Shown piece by piece: positions 1 to 11,517 of a stretch of 33,239 bases of DNA. Within the stretch, counting starts at the first letter, position 1; each line of letters opens with the position of its first letter. The notes beneath the pieces were generated by a model that saw only the letters and a program-made list of their open reading frames with translations, searched no databases and was not told the origin of the DNA. Both the position numbers and the translations under genes were made by a program. This DNA is from Tieghemiomyces parasiticus (lineage: Eukaryota > Kickxellomycota > Dimargaritomycetes > Dimargaritales > Dimargaritaceae), in NCBI GenBank assembly GCA_027575765.1, contig JANBPT010000501.1, positions 1-33,239 of the forward strand. Reading direction: 5' to 3'.

Positions 1-1323
1 GTTGGGTCCGGGACCACGGGTAGCGAGCGTCAGGATTGGGTAGACCCACGGCGTTGGGCGCAAAGAAGGTTCCGACGTTATGCGATAGACAGCAGCGGAG
101 GGAGGAGACCAGGTGAGAACAATCGTTAGCGAACCAGATTTGACAAGTGTGGAGGTGGGCGGATCATGTGAGCTGGGGGAGGCACAACAGCCACGACGTG
201 GCGGCTCGCGGATGGACGGTGAGCACATCGAGCAGCTTGGCGGGGGAGGGCAAGACGGCCACTGCCAAGCCTGTGGCCACAGTGAATACTCCCCCCTCAC
301 CTGGTCGTATCACCTCGGGGTATCCCCAATTATGCGACCACCGAAGTCTCCGAGGTACGCCGATGGTGATAACTGGCAGCTCACTCCATATCCCCCTTCC
401 TCCTTCTCCTTCGCCCGGCCTCTGCAGGTGTATCCCTCGCAGGATGGCCCTGCTAGCCCGTGATAGAGTCACACTACGACCACTGCATAGGGAGGGAGAG
501 GGGGGGTTGCTCAGCACTGACCACGCTTGCCAGTCCGACCGCCGCCAACAATATACGACCAACGACGTCATGGCCAAGGTAGAGTGGGCCGTGGCACGAT
601 TTGCTTACCTAATGCAGTGAGCGGGGACGTGGACGCTGTACCTGGCGGGCCGGACGAGGAGTGGTGCCCGAGGCAGGTTGGACACGCTATGCAGGAATGA
701 GGAGAAGAAACGAATAGTTACAGCCGCGTGCTATTAAAGACGACTAGCAAGGCGGAGAAGGAAAGGGTACGGTGCGGCCAGGGAGCGAGGTGTTCTTGAG
801 TCAGAAGGCGGGAAGTCTGGGATCGTGTAACCAGGAGGGTGGACGGGGCCCGGCGAACAGGTTAGTGGCGAGGCCGTTGGTATACGAAGCGAAGGTTGGC
901 TAGGGCGGGGGGGGGAGGCCGTGTCACGGTACTTGGAGAGTCGGGCACGGTGGACGGCTGTACAGCGCCGGTGGCGGAGCGTAAAAGGCAAATGCACGGG
1001 GGATTCGTGGGGTGGGCAGCGAAGCTCCGCGGAGGAGGTATAAACAAACCGCGGGAGGGGAGTGCGAGGTGGCGGTCAAGACCGGTTGCAGTAGTGGCCA
1101 GGGGAGGGAGGGAGTAGGCAAGGCGTGGTGTAGCTAAGGGGTCGCGGAGGAGCAGTCAGAGGGCCGTGGCGGGGGGAATTAGTGCAGTCGTCGTGACGGT
1201 GGAGGAGAGGGGCAAAATTAAGCCGTGATACAGAATGCGGGCTACAGGCCGTAAGCTGGTAGGGAGGTAACGAATGGAGGGAAAGCTGAAAAGCGGCCGA
1301 GGAGATTTACGGCGGAGCGCAGG

Positions 1324-1331
1324 CTTATATA
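1324..1331 (-). promoter_or_regulatory. TATA-like box, minus strand, no assigned gene
   Basis: The minus strand reads TATATAAG here and is followed by a long pyrimidine-rich leader, the arrangement seen before the PKA gene of this window. No downstream coding sequence was recognised, so this may be an orphan or chance match. Confidence 0.3.
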
Positions 1332-4300
1332 GTCCGAACCCAGTCGATACTCGAATCAGGCGTGGTATTAGGAGGTTGTAGGGGCATATACGGGAGACAC
1401 ATAAAATGGAAGGGGGGAGGGCTCTATGCGCACCTCCCCCCCCGTCCGGTGGACAAAGTAGAAACGAGGGGTGGTGATGGGACATAGTGAGTGGGGGATC
1501 CGTTTGGCTGACAATGCCAGCATACCATGGTAGATCCCAACAATCCCGTTGGTCAGTCCTTTCCCGCTCCTGGTGGTCCCGTTCATCACGTTTGCTCTAT
1601 ATCCGTTGGCGTAGACCCCAGCTAGCCCTATTAGGTTGCCTATACCAGCTTACGGACATCAGTGTATTAATCGGGTCTAGAACGCTACTACTGTACCATG
1701 GTCGGTAGCCCGTCTTCTGCCTTACGGGCCCGGCAGTCGATACCGCAAGGTGCTGTCTGGTGATGTTAGATGGCTATATCTGAATGACGCGAGACCAACT
1801 CCTGTCATGGCTGTGACTCGCCTCGGATGACCTACGGCTGCAGGAGTCGCTACCTGTAGGTATTTTCTGGCTGGTTATAGTGCTACCGGTGGTATCGTGG
1901 TCATTCTGAGGATGAGTCTATCTCCAGCGAGCTCACCCAGTGCACCATCTCGCTTTACTGGGTCGATTTTGTAATTGGACACTGGGGCGGAGATCAACCC
2001 CTGGCTTCTCACTTCACACACTTCGTTCATTATTGACCCAGTTGGTCTGCCTGTGGTTCCCCGTCCCGATAGGATCGGCTAGGGTTGAGCGTTGTATAAT
2101 TGGTAAGACTGCTGACCCTTGGAATGTGTCCAGTAGCTGGCTAAATTATAACGGTGCCAGCAGACGGTTCGCCAATAGTGCTATGCAACTCGCTTCGTGC
2201 CCGCTACCATGGGCAGGATGTGGCAGGTAGATAGGTGGGGGTGGTTAATAGTAAGGAGATAGGGGTACCAGGCGTCACTGAATATACCGAAGGGCTATAC
2301 TGAATCAAGGTTTATCAGGTATATGCCGGACGATGCTTGATGAAGTAGGTGAATCGACTGCTCCTGCATGGGCTCCGACTTTTTCTCTCCTCGCAGCGCC
2401 CTGCACGGCCACGACTGTATTTTTACTCTCCATCGGGGTAGTAATGCCATCTGGTCGGCCCTTCTACCTACTATGGAGCGGTGCAGCGCACGGTCTGATG
2501 ATTTTGCCAGCTTGACGGTGTGGTTAAGAGCTATCCTACTACGGATCTATCGGGCGGCCGACCTTGCCGGGACCTTGCGGTTACAATGGTTGATTTGCAC
2601 CACGCCAGGTCTCTGGACACTGAGTCTAGCTCACCCCCCCCCCATCATCATCGCAAAGGGTAATAGTGGACTAGCAAGCGATCCCTATTGCGGGGTTAGG
2701 CCCTGGCCACGGCGACCCAGTTCTGGTAACCTACGACCGTGTTAGGTAGTGGGTTTAAAGCACGTAGAAAACTCCCTTTGGTTGGTCGCCTATGGATGAT
2801 CTTCGCCAGCATGTTATCAAATGGCGTTCAGCATCAGTCATCACGCGCACCTGTCTGCTGCTATTCGTAGGTCCATCCATTCTCCGCCTCCCTAGGTGTG
2901 TATAATAGGCACCTTGTGCCCCTCCGCCTTGTCCAGCATAGTGCAATCGGTGGGTACGGGAAACGGCCGCCATTGAAGCCTTTCTAGGGCTGGCCATTCC
3001 GCAGAGGGTGGGGGCTGTAGTGAGTAGGCCACACAGGTGCACTTTTCTCCCACCTACTCCCCACTGCCAATGACGGTTAAGAGTGGTAGCCAACCTACAG
3101 CCTGATACGGCCCTGGACCCTGACCCCCTGGCACTGTTATTGGATCTCGTATGTCCCAAGGCCTTCCAGCCCCGCGGTCAGGCGGCTCCCACTGGCTGGG
3201 CTATCGCCCAGAGTGCCCTATTCGACAAACATAAGCGTATGGCCCCCCTTCGTACTATCGATATATATCCGAGTCATTGGCCTGCTGCACATGTCTGACC
3301 CTGACACCGCCCTGTATTACTCGCGACGATCGAGGTCCCGGGGTACATTCAATCGTGTTGCTCTTTGTCGATAAGGGCAGCAATTCCCCTACGGGTTCGA
3401 GTTCGCACCTATCATTCCACGCCGTCGCGGCCAGTGTCGGCTTAAGCCATTGTGCTGCCCGCTTCGCAACACCGCTCGACATCTGTGTGGCCATGCCCTC
3501 ATCGAGAAATAATATCGCGCCCGTGGCTTCACGTGGCGGTGGTTGGGATCAGTCGATGCCCTGGAGTTGTGAGCAAGCCGATGCGTGGCGAGAGAAAGAG
3601 GACGGGGTGCACCCCGTTACTGTTTGTAGGCCTGGAAGCCCAGGTGGACGAAACTCGCAGGGATTGCACTTTGGAAAGGTCTGGTTGGTGCGGCCTTGGC
3701 CTTAGTGGCATATGAATTTAGACTTGGACGACTTACTCCTGGCGCATCGTCAGTGGCTGCAGTCCGCCTTGGATGGAGGCAGTGAATATGAAACCTCCCA
3801 CCGTACTAAAAGATCTGTCTTGTTTACTGCCGACGCTGTGGTGTGCTAAACATATTCTCTTTGGACGTGACACTGGCTTGTGGCTCCAGTCAGTCGCAAA
3901 TCGGCTTTGCTGCTCACTCATAGATCCGATGCTGCACCGAGGGGGGGCATGCTGCCTTGTAAGACGAATGTGAGGACGGAGGACATTGTAACCGTGGTAG
4001 TTTAGCAGCCGTTGTGTCCCGTCGACTAAACCGGCGGGCCTGGTCGTGGCCTGCGTTATTTGTCCGGTAGCGAAGGGCGTATCTTCGACCTTCACAGTCT
4101 GCGTGGGAACTTCTCTATACAGCGGCGGATATGAAGGCGGGAAGAGCTGTGGGGGGAGGAGCGGCCGGGGTATGTGCAGTGGTATGGGAATGGCCAGGGG
4201 AACTATAATATTCTCTGACTTTGGGGGACTGAAGCAGGGCAGCAGGTTACAACTCCAATTTAACTATAATCGGTTGCCACAATTCCAATGCCGACTGTGT

Positions 4301-4409
4301 AGGTAGAGAACCGCACCCGAGGGCGAGGGTGTACTTCATTGGGACCGGTGTTTTTCTCTGGCGGGGGTGGTCCGCATGGGCATCTGCTTGCAAATGGTAG
4401 TGGCCAATC

Positions 4410-4415
4410 TTTATT
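4410..4415 (-). terminator. Polyadenylation-signal-like AATAAA after snurportin
   Basis: The minus strand has AATAAA about 190 bases beyond the snurportin stop codon, a plausible distance for a cleavage/polyadenylation signal. Confidence 0.4.
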
Positions 4416-4604
4416 CGGAAAAACAGGCCAAAAAACTGGTGGGCGATTCTCCGTTGTCTATGCGGTGCCTCCGCCCGGGTCGTGGATAATAGGGGTGGCA
4501 AGGTAAAAGAGGTTGGTGGCCATCAAGCTAGACTTTTACAAGCATACGCTTCTGTCCCACCGTTCGTTTTCCAATTGCCTGACCACGATCCCATTCCGTC
4601 GAGG

Positions 4605-6606
4605 TTACGCAGGTAGGGCGTTCAGCAGCCGTGGTAAAATTCGGGCAGCGTCCCCCGCGCTAAAGTGGCAGTAAAGCGGCGTACGGCCGGCTGTGTAGAG
4701 CAAGGCGGAGTGAACGAGCAAGTAGCCAGTCGGATGCGGAACCGGTTCGGTAGGGGGGCCGGCGAGCCGGACCAAGGTCGCACGGTTGCAGCGGTAAAAA
4801 GGTAATGGGCGCAATGGTAAGTGGCCGGGGGGCGTCGGGCTGGGCAGTTCCTGGAACTTGCTGTGAAGCCAAAAGTATCTGGTAGGTGGATAGATTTGGG
4901 GTAGGAAGGTAAGCCGATATCCCAGGGACGAGGCGGGCAAAGTTTTGGCTGGCACCAGACGACAACTCCAGGACTGCCCGCCATAAAGTCCTATACCCAC
5001 CTAAAGTCAGTGTCGCACTCATGAAAGGGTTGTCCGCGCCAGTAAGCCACGTCGTGGACAAAACAGGCGTCAGCGTCGAGGAATCCGTGCGCGATGCAGA
5101 AATCGGTCTGCTTGTTTCCTCTGCGGGTATCGAGTGTGGGAGGAAGAGGGGCGGGGGTAAGATAACCCGAGCAGGTGGAGGGACTGATTAGTTGGTGGGG
5201 ACTGCGAAAACTTCCAGTAGTCATTCGAAGCCACGTCGCACCCTACTCCGGGATCAGTGGGGGGGGGAGTTGCAGGTTCAATACAGCCCAGTACCCTTAG
5301 GGATACTTGCCTATACAAGGTTGAGCCGGCGGGTAGGACGGATTGGAAGCTACGTAGCCGGGTACCTAGGTTATGGGTAGAGAGGGAGGCGTAAGAGTGT
5401 GCTTGCGATTATATGTGGTTAATAGGACATGGAAATCGGGAGTAGTGGTAAGAAAGGGCGGTCGCGACGCGTCCCGTCGGTGGGTGCACCTAAACCCGGC
5501 GACGGAGAGGTAAGGGGCTTACCATCCAGCCCATAGGCGATGGTACGACCTGGTGGGGTTAAAAGTGCACGGGGACGAGGTGATAGGCCGTGAGTTAGAT
5601 TGAGGAGGAGGGAAGGGTTGCGACAAGCGACCGACACTTCAGGCGTATGGAGTTACCGTGGCCCGGCCCAGCATGTTGACCTACCTTGGGAGGCGATGAG
5701 TAGGCAAACGGGGCTTGGTGGAACTGGGACCAGTGACCAATGCTCGGCCAGGTCGTCGGGGATATCATCCAGTGGCTCGGGAAGCATGAGTTGGTCCCTG
5801 GACCGGTAACCGCAGGAAGTGTCGAACATAATGGGTAAGTATGCTGGTTGGTTATGAGGAATTGCCAGTCCAGGTCGTACCGAAGGGAGAGGAAGCCTCG
5901 GACAGATTACTTACCGGTACCGGGTCTGTTGTTTCAAGCGGTGCCGAGTCCGGCGGCCGTTACCGAACCCGCCCTGCGTGCGCGTTTTCTTGGGTACCCC
6001 GGCTGGCGTGTCTGCTCCTTCTTCAACGTCACTGGTTTCGGACGCCTTGCGCTTCTCAAGCGGGGTTCGGGCTGGGCTTGGAGCCGGTGGACTATCGCTG
6101 TCACTGGCCTCGCTTGCAGTAGATTCGGCATCGGCCCGGTCGCTTGTGAGATTGCGTACCAGCCCGAGGAAGTCGTGACGGCGCTTTGTACCGAAGTTTG
6201 GGGGCAGAGGAGGGAGGAAAGGTAGGGCGATGCCCGGTGAGGGGTAGGTAGGAGAAGGCATAGCGAGCAGTTCGACCCTGGCCGAGAATTGCTAGCTTAT
6301 ACAGACCAGTTAAGTTTTACAAATTACCTTGCGCTGACCCATGAGGAACCGGCTTCGGCGGTCGCGGGCGGTGACCTCTGGCGCCGTGCTGACCCCTGTG
6401 ACTTTGTAGGACACTTTCCTATGTGCCGGACCGGCAGACGGACCCACCGACAGACTACCGGCGAGGGCATCGGCTAAGGCATTGTCTTCTTGGAACCGGG
6501 TTTCCAGCAGCCGGGAATCGGGCAGGGCGGAATCGGACCTGGGCGATGGGGATGTCTCAGCGGCGGTTCGTTCAGGGACGACTGGCGGACCGGGTGACGT
6601 TGGCAT
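4605..6606 (-). CDS. SNUPN: Snurportin-1, m3G-cap snRNP import adaptor (7 exons)
   Basis: Adaptor linking the trimethylguanosine cap of spliceosomal snRNPs to importin-beta for nuclear import, recycled by the exportin CRM1. Exons: 6606-6328, 6183-5915, 5797-5685, 5549-5523, 5365-5317, 5120-5001, 4878-4605; all GT-AG, phases agree, 376 residues (human protein about 360). Visible: LADALAGSLSV at 44-54, resembling the human N-terminal CRM1-binding segment; a basic importin-beta-binding region at 62-105 ending RRHDFLGLVRNL; an acidic/basic linker; a cap-binding domain with DQLMLPEPLDDIPDDL (184-199), VAYWRGQPFHECDTDFRYFW (around 270-289) and TGYLLVHSALLYTAGRTPL (336-354). Start chosen at the ATG before exon 1 in a good context; in-frame ATGs at 6705 and 6741 remain possible. 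The exon 5/6 junction could instead be 5307/5107, which also keeps frame. Odd: tryptophans known to pack on the cap in human look replaced (see findings). Confidence 0.86.
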
Positions 6607-7077
6607 GGCGATAATAGGTAAGGTGGAAACCACAAAGGGGGAATGGTGGGGCAGAGCGAGATGGCATTGCCATGGACAAGGTGGTCGCTCATTAGTGGGT
6701 GGCATGGGTAGTTCCTCTTTTAGCCTTCCGCCGGCATCCATTATCTCCCCGCCATCGGATTTACCCTGCCCTGCTGTTACCGCCGCCACCACGACGCTTA
6801 CAGCGCCTCAGAATGCCACTCTTAACTAGTTTCCATTTATTACGCTCCATACAGAGAGAGGGGGGAGGGCACGGCCATTTAGCGTGGGCTAGAAAACCTC
6901 ACGACAAACACACCCTCTCCGTAGGAGAAGCTTTAGTCTGGGGCCAGTGACACATTTGGTGGGCCGTCATCGGTCGTCCATTAAATTAAGGCCTCTCCCG
7001 CTGGGGGTTTCCAGGGCCGAGGAGGTTCGACCAGTGCCAGCGGCTACGCCCAATCTTCCTTTCGACACATTGTCAAC
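6607..7077. other. Intergenic, prohibitin 3' flank and snurportin 5' region
   Basis: Lies between two minus-strand genes. The minus strand has AATAAA at 6836-6841, about 240 bases beyond the prohibitin stop, a possible polyadenylation signal. The part nearest snurportin is pyrimidine-rich on the minus strand and is probably its leader. No other gene is visible. Confidence 0.5.
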
Positions 7078-8116
7078 TTATTTTTCCGACACGTCCAGCA
7101 GCAGGGCGTCCGAGTTGAGCATGATCTTGTTGTTGGACGCTGACAGTACCTGGGCAATGTCCCGGGCAGTCTCGATACGACGCAGTTCCAGGAAACCCGG
7201 CTTGTTCTTGATGGCCTCACCGATGAGTTCGGCAGAGCGGGCTTCACCCTGAGCCTTGACGATGGTCGACTGCTTCTCCTGGTGGGCACGCTCGACCACG
7301 AAGGCGGCGCGCTGGGCCTCCTGCTGAGCAATCTGCTTGGCCTCGACGGCGTGGGTGAACTCGGGACTGAAGGCCACATGGGTAATGGACACGTCGTCCA
7401 GGATGATGTTGAAGCGCAGGCCGCGGCGGGTCAGGTTGTCCCGGACCAGGCGGCTCACCTTCTCACGCTGGGTGATGAGCTGAGAGGCGTTGAACTGCGC
7501 CACCACGCTCTTGAGCACCTCGTTCACAATCGAGGGCAGCACCCGCTCGTCGTAATCGGTACCCAGAGTGCGGTAGATGGTGGGCAGGGCATCCACCTTG
7601 GGCCGGGACAGGACACGGCAAGTAATGTTGACCATTTGCAGATCTGGATTAAAGGCGGGCACGGTGGGCGAGGGGGGAGGAGGAGGATAAGAATCGTAAA
7701 ATCATTAGTCACAGTTGCAGTAGTGGCGAAAGAGGGGCTGGGCGACCGCCGGAGGGCCCGATAAGCCAGCCACACTTACCCTTGGTACCGGTCAGCGAAG
7801 CGATGTTGCGGGGCTTGGCGCGCACGTCGTAGACGATGGGCGTCTCCACCCAGGGAATACGGATATGGGTACCCTCGTTGTAGATCTGCTCCTGGATTCC
7901 CGTGAAGCGCGAGTACTTGACGGCGCGGTGGCCACCGTCCACGTTATACAGGCTGGTGTTAAAGACAGCGTAGCCGCCGACGGCCAACAGAAGGCCGGTA
8001 CCGCCGAGGAAGGCCCCCGGGCCTTTGGGGGCGCCTCCACCAGAGCCGCCGGCGCTCTGGCTGGCCTTGAGGAGGGCCCGACTGAACTTTCTGAACGCAT
8101 CCTGAGCCTGCGACAT
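7078..8116 (-). CDS. PHB2: Prohibitin-2, mitochondrial inner-membrane scaffold
   Basis: Subunit of the ring-shaped prohibitin complex of the mitochondrial inner membrane, which organises membrane domains and chaperones respiratory subunits and m-AAA protease. Two exons, 8116-7780 and 7643-7078, joined by a 136-base GT-AG intron in phase 1, give 300 residues, the normal length. A Gly-rich N-terminus is followed by one membrane segment (about 37-53), then the SPFH/PHB domain beginning around VDGGHRAV, with the family-typical DLQMVNITCRVLSRP (after the splice) and LPSIVNEVLKSVVAQFNASQL, and a C-terminal coiled coil containing AVEAKQIAQQEAQRA. The N-terminal part and the coiled-coil wording match the PHB2 rather than the PHB1 branch. 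Start at 8116 has a good ATG context. It diverges from the Nab2-like gene across about 1 kb. Confidence 0.97.
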
Positions 8117-9149
8117 GGTGATCACAGATATTGGAGGTGAGGCGGGGGGGGTTATTAGAAACGGAGGGAAATAATAGGATGGGCGCGCAGGTTATGAGGG
8201 ATGTGGAGGCGAGAGGTTGAAGCGAACAGCAGCGAATGCAATGGGCTAGATCGCAGAGGCATGACAGGACGGGGCCAGGCGGGATAGGGTAGGGTGGGGC
8301 GGGGTACGAACCGCGGAGGAGGAGGAGGAGGTGAGCAGGCCAGATGTGATGGGAGAGGCGCGGAGGGGACAGTGGGGCCCACGTAAGCCGACCACTTCGC
8401 CAGGCTGGTCAGGGGAAGATGGCTGCGGAATAGTATCAGCATCGGTTCTGCTATCACGTGATGCTTATCTAGCACCTAGACCAGGACGCAGACACGTTGA
8501 TGAGATCCGCAGCTGGGCGACGACAGGCCGAAGAGTGTGGGCACAGCTGGCCTACCGTAATCTTATGGGCGGCACCATCGTGTACTTCCATAGGCTTTGT
8601 AAGCATTACACGGCACCTTCGAGACTCCACAGTGCATGGCTTGCCCCAGCCCATTCGTCAGCGACAGTGGAGCCTCACTGCCATAGGCTTCGGGTGCACC
8701 CAGCCTGCCTTCGGTGAGGTTGGTGCCATCTGCCACCGGTTTGTATGAGGGTGGGCAAAGGCAGTGGAAATGGTCGATCGAATTAGCCACCTGGCGGATC
8801 CGAACGCAGATATCGTTGGCGCTCCCTATTTTTTTTTTGGTGTATCCACGCGTCTCTCGCGGCGTGTGGCATGGCGGCTGGGCTCGCCTAATCCTATATT
8901 TGGTCACCTTGAGCCGATCACTCGGTTTCCTACAGCTTCCATTCTGCATTGTCCCTACCGCTTCCTTGCTTTGTACATCTGGTCATTTCTTCGCCTCCTT
9001 CCTGTTCCTCCCCCTCCTTTGTTCCCGAACTACTTCTCCGATCGGACGCGCCATTGTCCCCGCCCAACTCCCCTTGTAGATTGCAAGAATCACCCTCTCT
9101 GTCCATTCATACCGCACAGCCCCCACATCATCTTCTCTTCTACGTCGCC
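8117..9149. other. Divergent intergenic region, PHB2 / NAB2-like
   Basis: About 1 kb shared by two divergently transcribed genes. The side next to prohibitin is purine-rich and the side next to the Nab2-like gene (8900-9149) is CT-rich, so each looks like a leader read away from the centre. No clear TATA box and no extra gene seen. Confidence 0.5.
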
Positions 9150-10806
9150 ATGGATTCCCAGGCCGCCGTGCTTCTCAAGGAGCAGTTCAGCCACCAGTTT
9201 GGCATGAATATCACCGATATCGAGCCTATCGCTGACTTCTTCATTGCCCTCGTGGAGAACGGCAAACCCCTCGACCTGGTTCACCACGAGATGGTGGAAA
9301 TGATGGGCGAGATTTACAACCCGGAGGTGGGTGCCTGGGGCTACACATTGGTACGCCAGGGCCCTGCCGCCCTCGCGACTCCTCAGTGGCAACAGACCCC
9401 CGAGGCCGTCCCAGAGGCCTCGTCGGATTTCGCACCACCGTCGCATCAGGATGCCCCAGCCCCGCATTCACCGGAACCACTCGTGTCAGCCTTTGCCGAG
9501 TCCTCGCGATTTTCCCAACCCCCGACGTCCGGCGCAACCGACTCGTCGCGGCCTGTTGCGTCGCGCATTAGTATCGTCGGATCCGGCCATGGTCGTAGTA
9601 AGTATTCCAGACGAGTCCTCTTCTGCCCACCTTTCGTTGCGGGCCTCATAGCACCGACGGTGTGTCCGTCTGCAGGCAGGTCACCGTTGGCGGCCGCGTG
9701 CTTTCCTTGGGGCACCGGCGGAGTCGCTCACTTGCCCGCACCCCTCTTCAGCTCCATTAGCTAACCTCCTGCCCCCCTCTCTATCCACTCTTCCCCTGTC
9801 CATGGGATCCGCCCCCCCTCGGATTTCACCTTCCTTCCCCCCCACGTCTTCCAGGTCCCCGGTCAGGCCCCGTGCGCCGGGATGCTGACCGTGCCCTACA
9901 CACCAAGACCGGTGGCCGGGTTAGCAAACAGGTCCCTCATAGGAGTATGATGCAACGCGTTGGTGGCAGGGTCGGATCCCCAGATATCGACGCCGAGGCT
10001 TTTGGCGGCCCGATGGGTTTCCCGCGGGCGGTAGGCCGCGAGCACGATGGGGTCCGGAGCCAGTCCAGGCGCAAGGCTCGCTGCCCTGAGTGGCCCAAAT
10101 GCACGAATCCCCAAACCTGCACCTACCACCATCCCACCCGCCTCTGCTCGCGGTACCCGGACTGCCCCTACACAGCAGCCGCCTGTGATTACGTCCACCC
10201 CGAAATCTCCACCCCTGCCGCCCCCGTCAGTGTTGCACCCGTGGCCTGCCGGTTCGGTGTGCATTGTACCAACCCCCACTGCCGGTTCGCCCACCCGGCC
10301 CCCGCCGCCGCCCACATCGGCCAGGCGCCCGTGTGCATGTACCATCCCAATTGCTTGCGGCCGGGTTGTACCTTTACTCACCCGGGTCGCTCGGAGACTA
10401 CCGTAGATAAGATACCTATCTTCTGCCGCGACGGCGCCGACTGCAAGCGGCCCGGTTGCCACTTCACTCACCCCGGCGAGAAAACTATCAAGGTAAGCGC
10501 CGAGGCCCACCTATAATCGTTGCGATTCCACACTGTCGGTCTTCCCTCTGGCCCCGTCCCACGCTCTTTGTAACTAACGCACCATGTCCTCCCTCCACAT
10601 TACCCCTCCCACTACCCCGCATTGCCCCACAGTGCAAACACAACGTGTACTGCGTGCGCAAGGACTGCCCGTACGAGCACGACCGGCCCGCTAGCGGCGA
10701 CGCTGAAAAGACGCATATCAGCGACCGTCCGTTTGCCGGTGCGGCCGAAGAGACCATGGCGGTGGATCCCGCCACCGCTTCCATGACCATCGACAACGCG
10801 CAATAG
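9150..10806 (+). CDS. NAB2: Nab2/ZC3H14-like poly(A)-binding CCCH zinc-finger protein
   Basis: Predicted nuclear poly(A)-RNA-binding protein acting in poly(A) tail length control and mRNA export. Three exons, 9150-9597, 9855-10492 and 10633-10806, GT-AG, in frame, 419 residues. The N-terminal 65 residues are a folded-looking helical segment (IEPIADFFIALVENGKPLDL) where Nab2 family members carry their PWI-like domain; a Ser/Pro-rich linker follows. Six tandem CCCH fingers lie at about 226-242, 247-264, 281-296, 310-325, 340-355 and 363-378. Fingers 3-6 have spacing C-x5-C-x4-C-x3-H; the first two have slightly longer second loops. The last splice falls just before finger 6. Yeast Nab2 has seven fingers and human ZC3H14 five, so six is intermediate. 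The short tail is acidic and ends MTIDNAQ. Assignment rests on finger spacing plus the N-terminal domain. Confidence 0.87.
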
Positions 10807-10992
10807 GCCCGTTCTGAGACTCATGGTGCTGTACCGGTCAACCACGTCTCCTTGGCCGTCGCCGGCCGTTGGGAAGACAGTGTACCTCTCTTCTTTTATT
10901 ATTCACCCTTCCTTTCCGGCCGACCTATCCCCCTCAACCCATTCATTCTGCTCAGCCATTCAACTGTCAGCTTTTTATATACCTTACCGTAC

Positions 10993-10998
10993 AATAAA
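10993..10998 (+). terminator. AATAAA polyadenylation-like signal
   Basis: Located 187 bases after the stop of the Nab2-like gene, inside a pyrimidine-rich 3' flank. Confidence 0.4.
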
Positions 10999-11509
10999 CG
11001 ATTTAGCTCTCGGGGAGGAGGGTTGTGACTGGACGATCCCCACCGTCCGCCAACTTTCTTGGTGCACACCCTCTCTCTATTCTCCCTCCCCTACTTAATC
11101 AACCCTTCGTTGTGACTTCAATGTAACTGGCCTGTTGAGCGTTATCGTATGGTTGGCCACTGCTGACAGATCAGAGACGAGGCTTCTGGACCCGCTAGTC
11201 AAACACTCAATCACCCGGGTGTCCCTTATCAGCTTGTTTGAGCTACTTCCACCTCGTGCTAAACACCACCCTCCCCCTTCTGTGTGACAGGTGTTTATTG
11301 GAATCTGGCGAAGGAGGAGGCCTTCGTAAGGCCCACTCGCGTGTCAGTTTGATATATCGTACCTCACCGTCGCCGACCCCTTGACATTGCACAAGCGATA
11401 AAGTCGAATACAGGCGGCTTCTCAGGACCGCTATGTATCCGACGAGGAGCGGTTGATGGTGGTTAGGGCCTAGGGTAACGGATCGTCATTGTGCCTCTGA
11501 CCATGGGTC

Positions 11510-11517
11510 TATAAAAG
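11510..11517 (+). promoter_or_regulatory. TATA box of tyrosinase gene
   Basis: TATAAAAG lies 140 bases before the tyrosinase ATG; transcription would be expected to start near 11540, giving a leader of about 115 bases. A strong TATA suits an inducible gene. Confidence 0.65.

Larger units (their letters stand above)
1..4604. other. Gene-poor stretch, no supported gene
   Basis: I see no recognisable protein family, tRNA or rRNA here on either strand. Open frames are short and overlap in several frames without a preferred codon pattern. The first 1.4 kb is purine-rich on the + strand (pyrimidine-rich on the - strand), as the leaders of neighbouring genes are. It holds a good minus-strand TATA-like box at 1324-1331. 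Possible minus-strand splice donors lie near 612 and 305, but I could not join them into a convincing reading frame. From about 1.5 to 4.5 kb composition is balanced and looks non-coding or decayed. The last 200 bases are probably the 3' flank of the snurportin gene. Confidence 0.5.

Noticed and set aside
2755..4095. Open frames of 60-142 codons on both strands as possible transposon relics
   Set aside because: No catalytic motif, no terminal repeats and no consistent codon pattern could be seen.
5911..6261. 116-codon minus-strand frame as a separate small gene starting at 6261
   Set aside because: Its useful part is exon 2 of snurportin; the first residues before RRHDF are intron 1 sequence.
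6255..6285. tRNA T-arm-like GTTCGACC
   Set aside because: Flanking bases do not form a 5-base stem and no other tRNA arms are present; it also lies in snurportin intron 1.
9896..10510. 204-codon minus-strand frame opposite the zinc-finger gene
   Set aside because: Shadow of the CCCH-repeat coding strand; Gly-rich composition arises from complementing the Pro/Cys codons.
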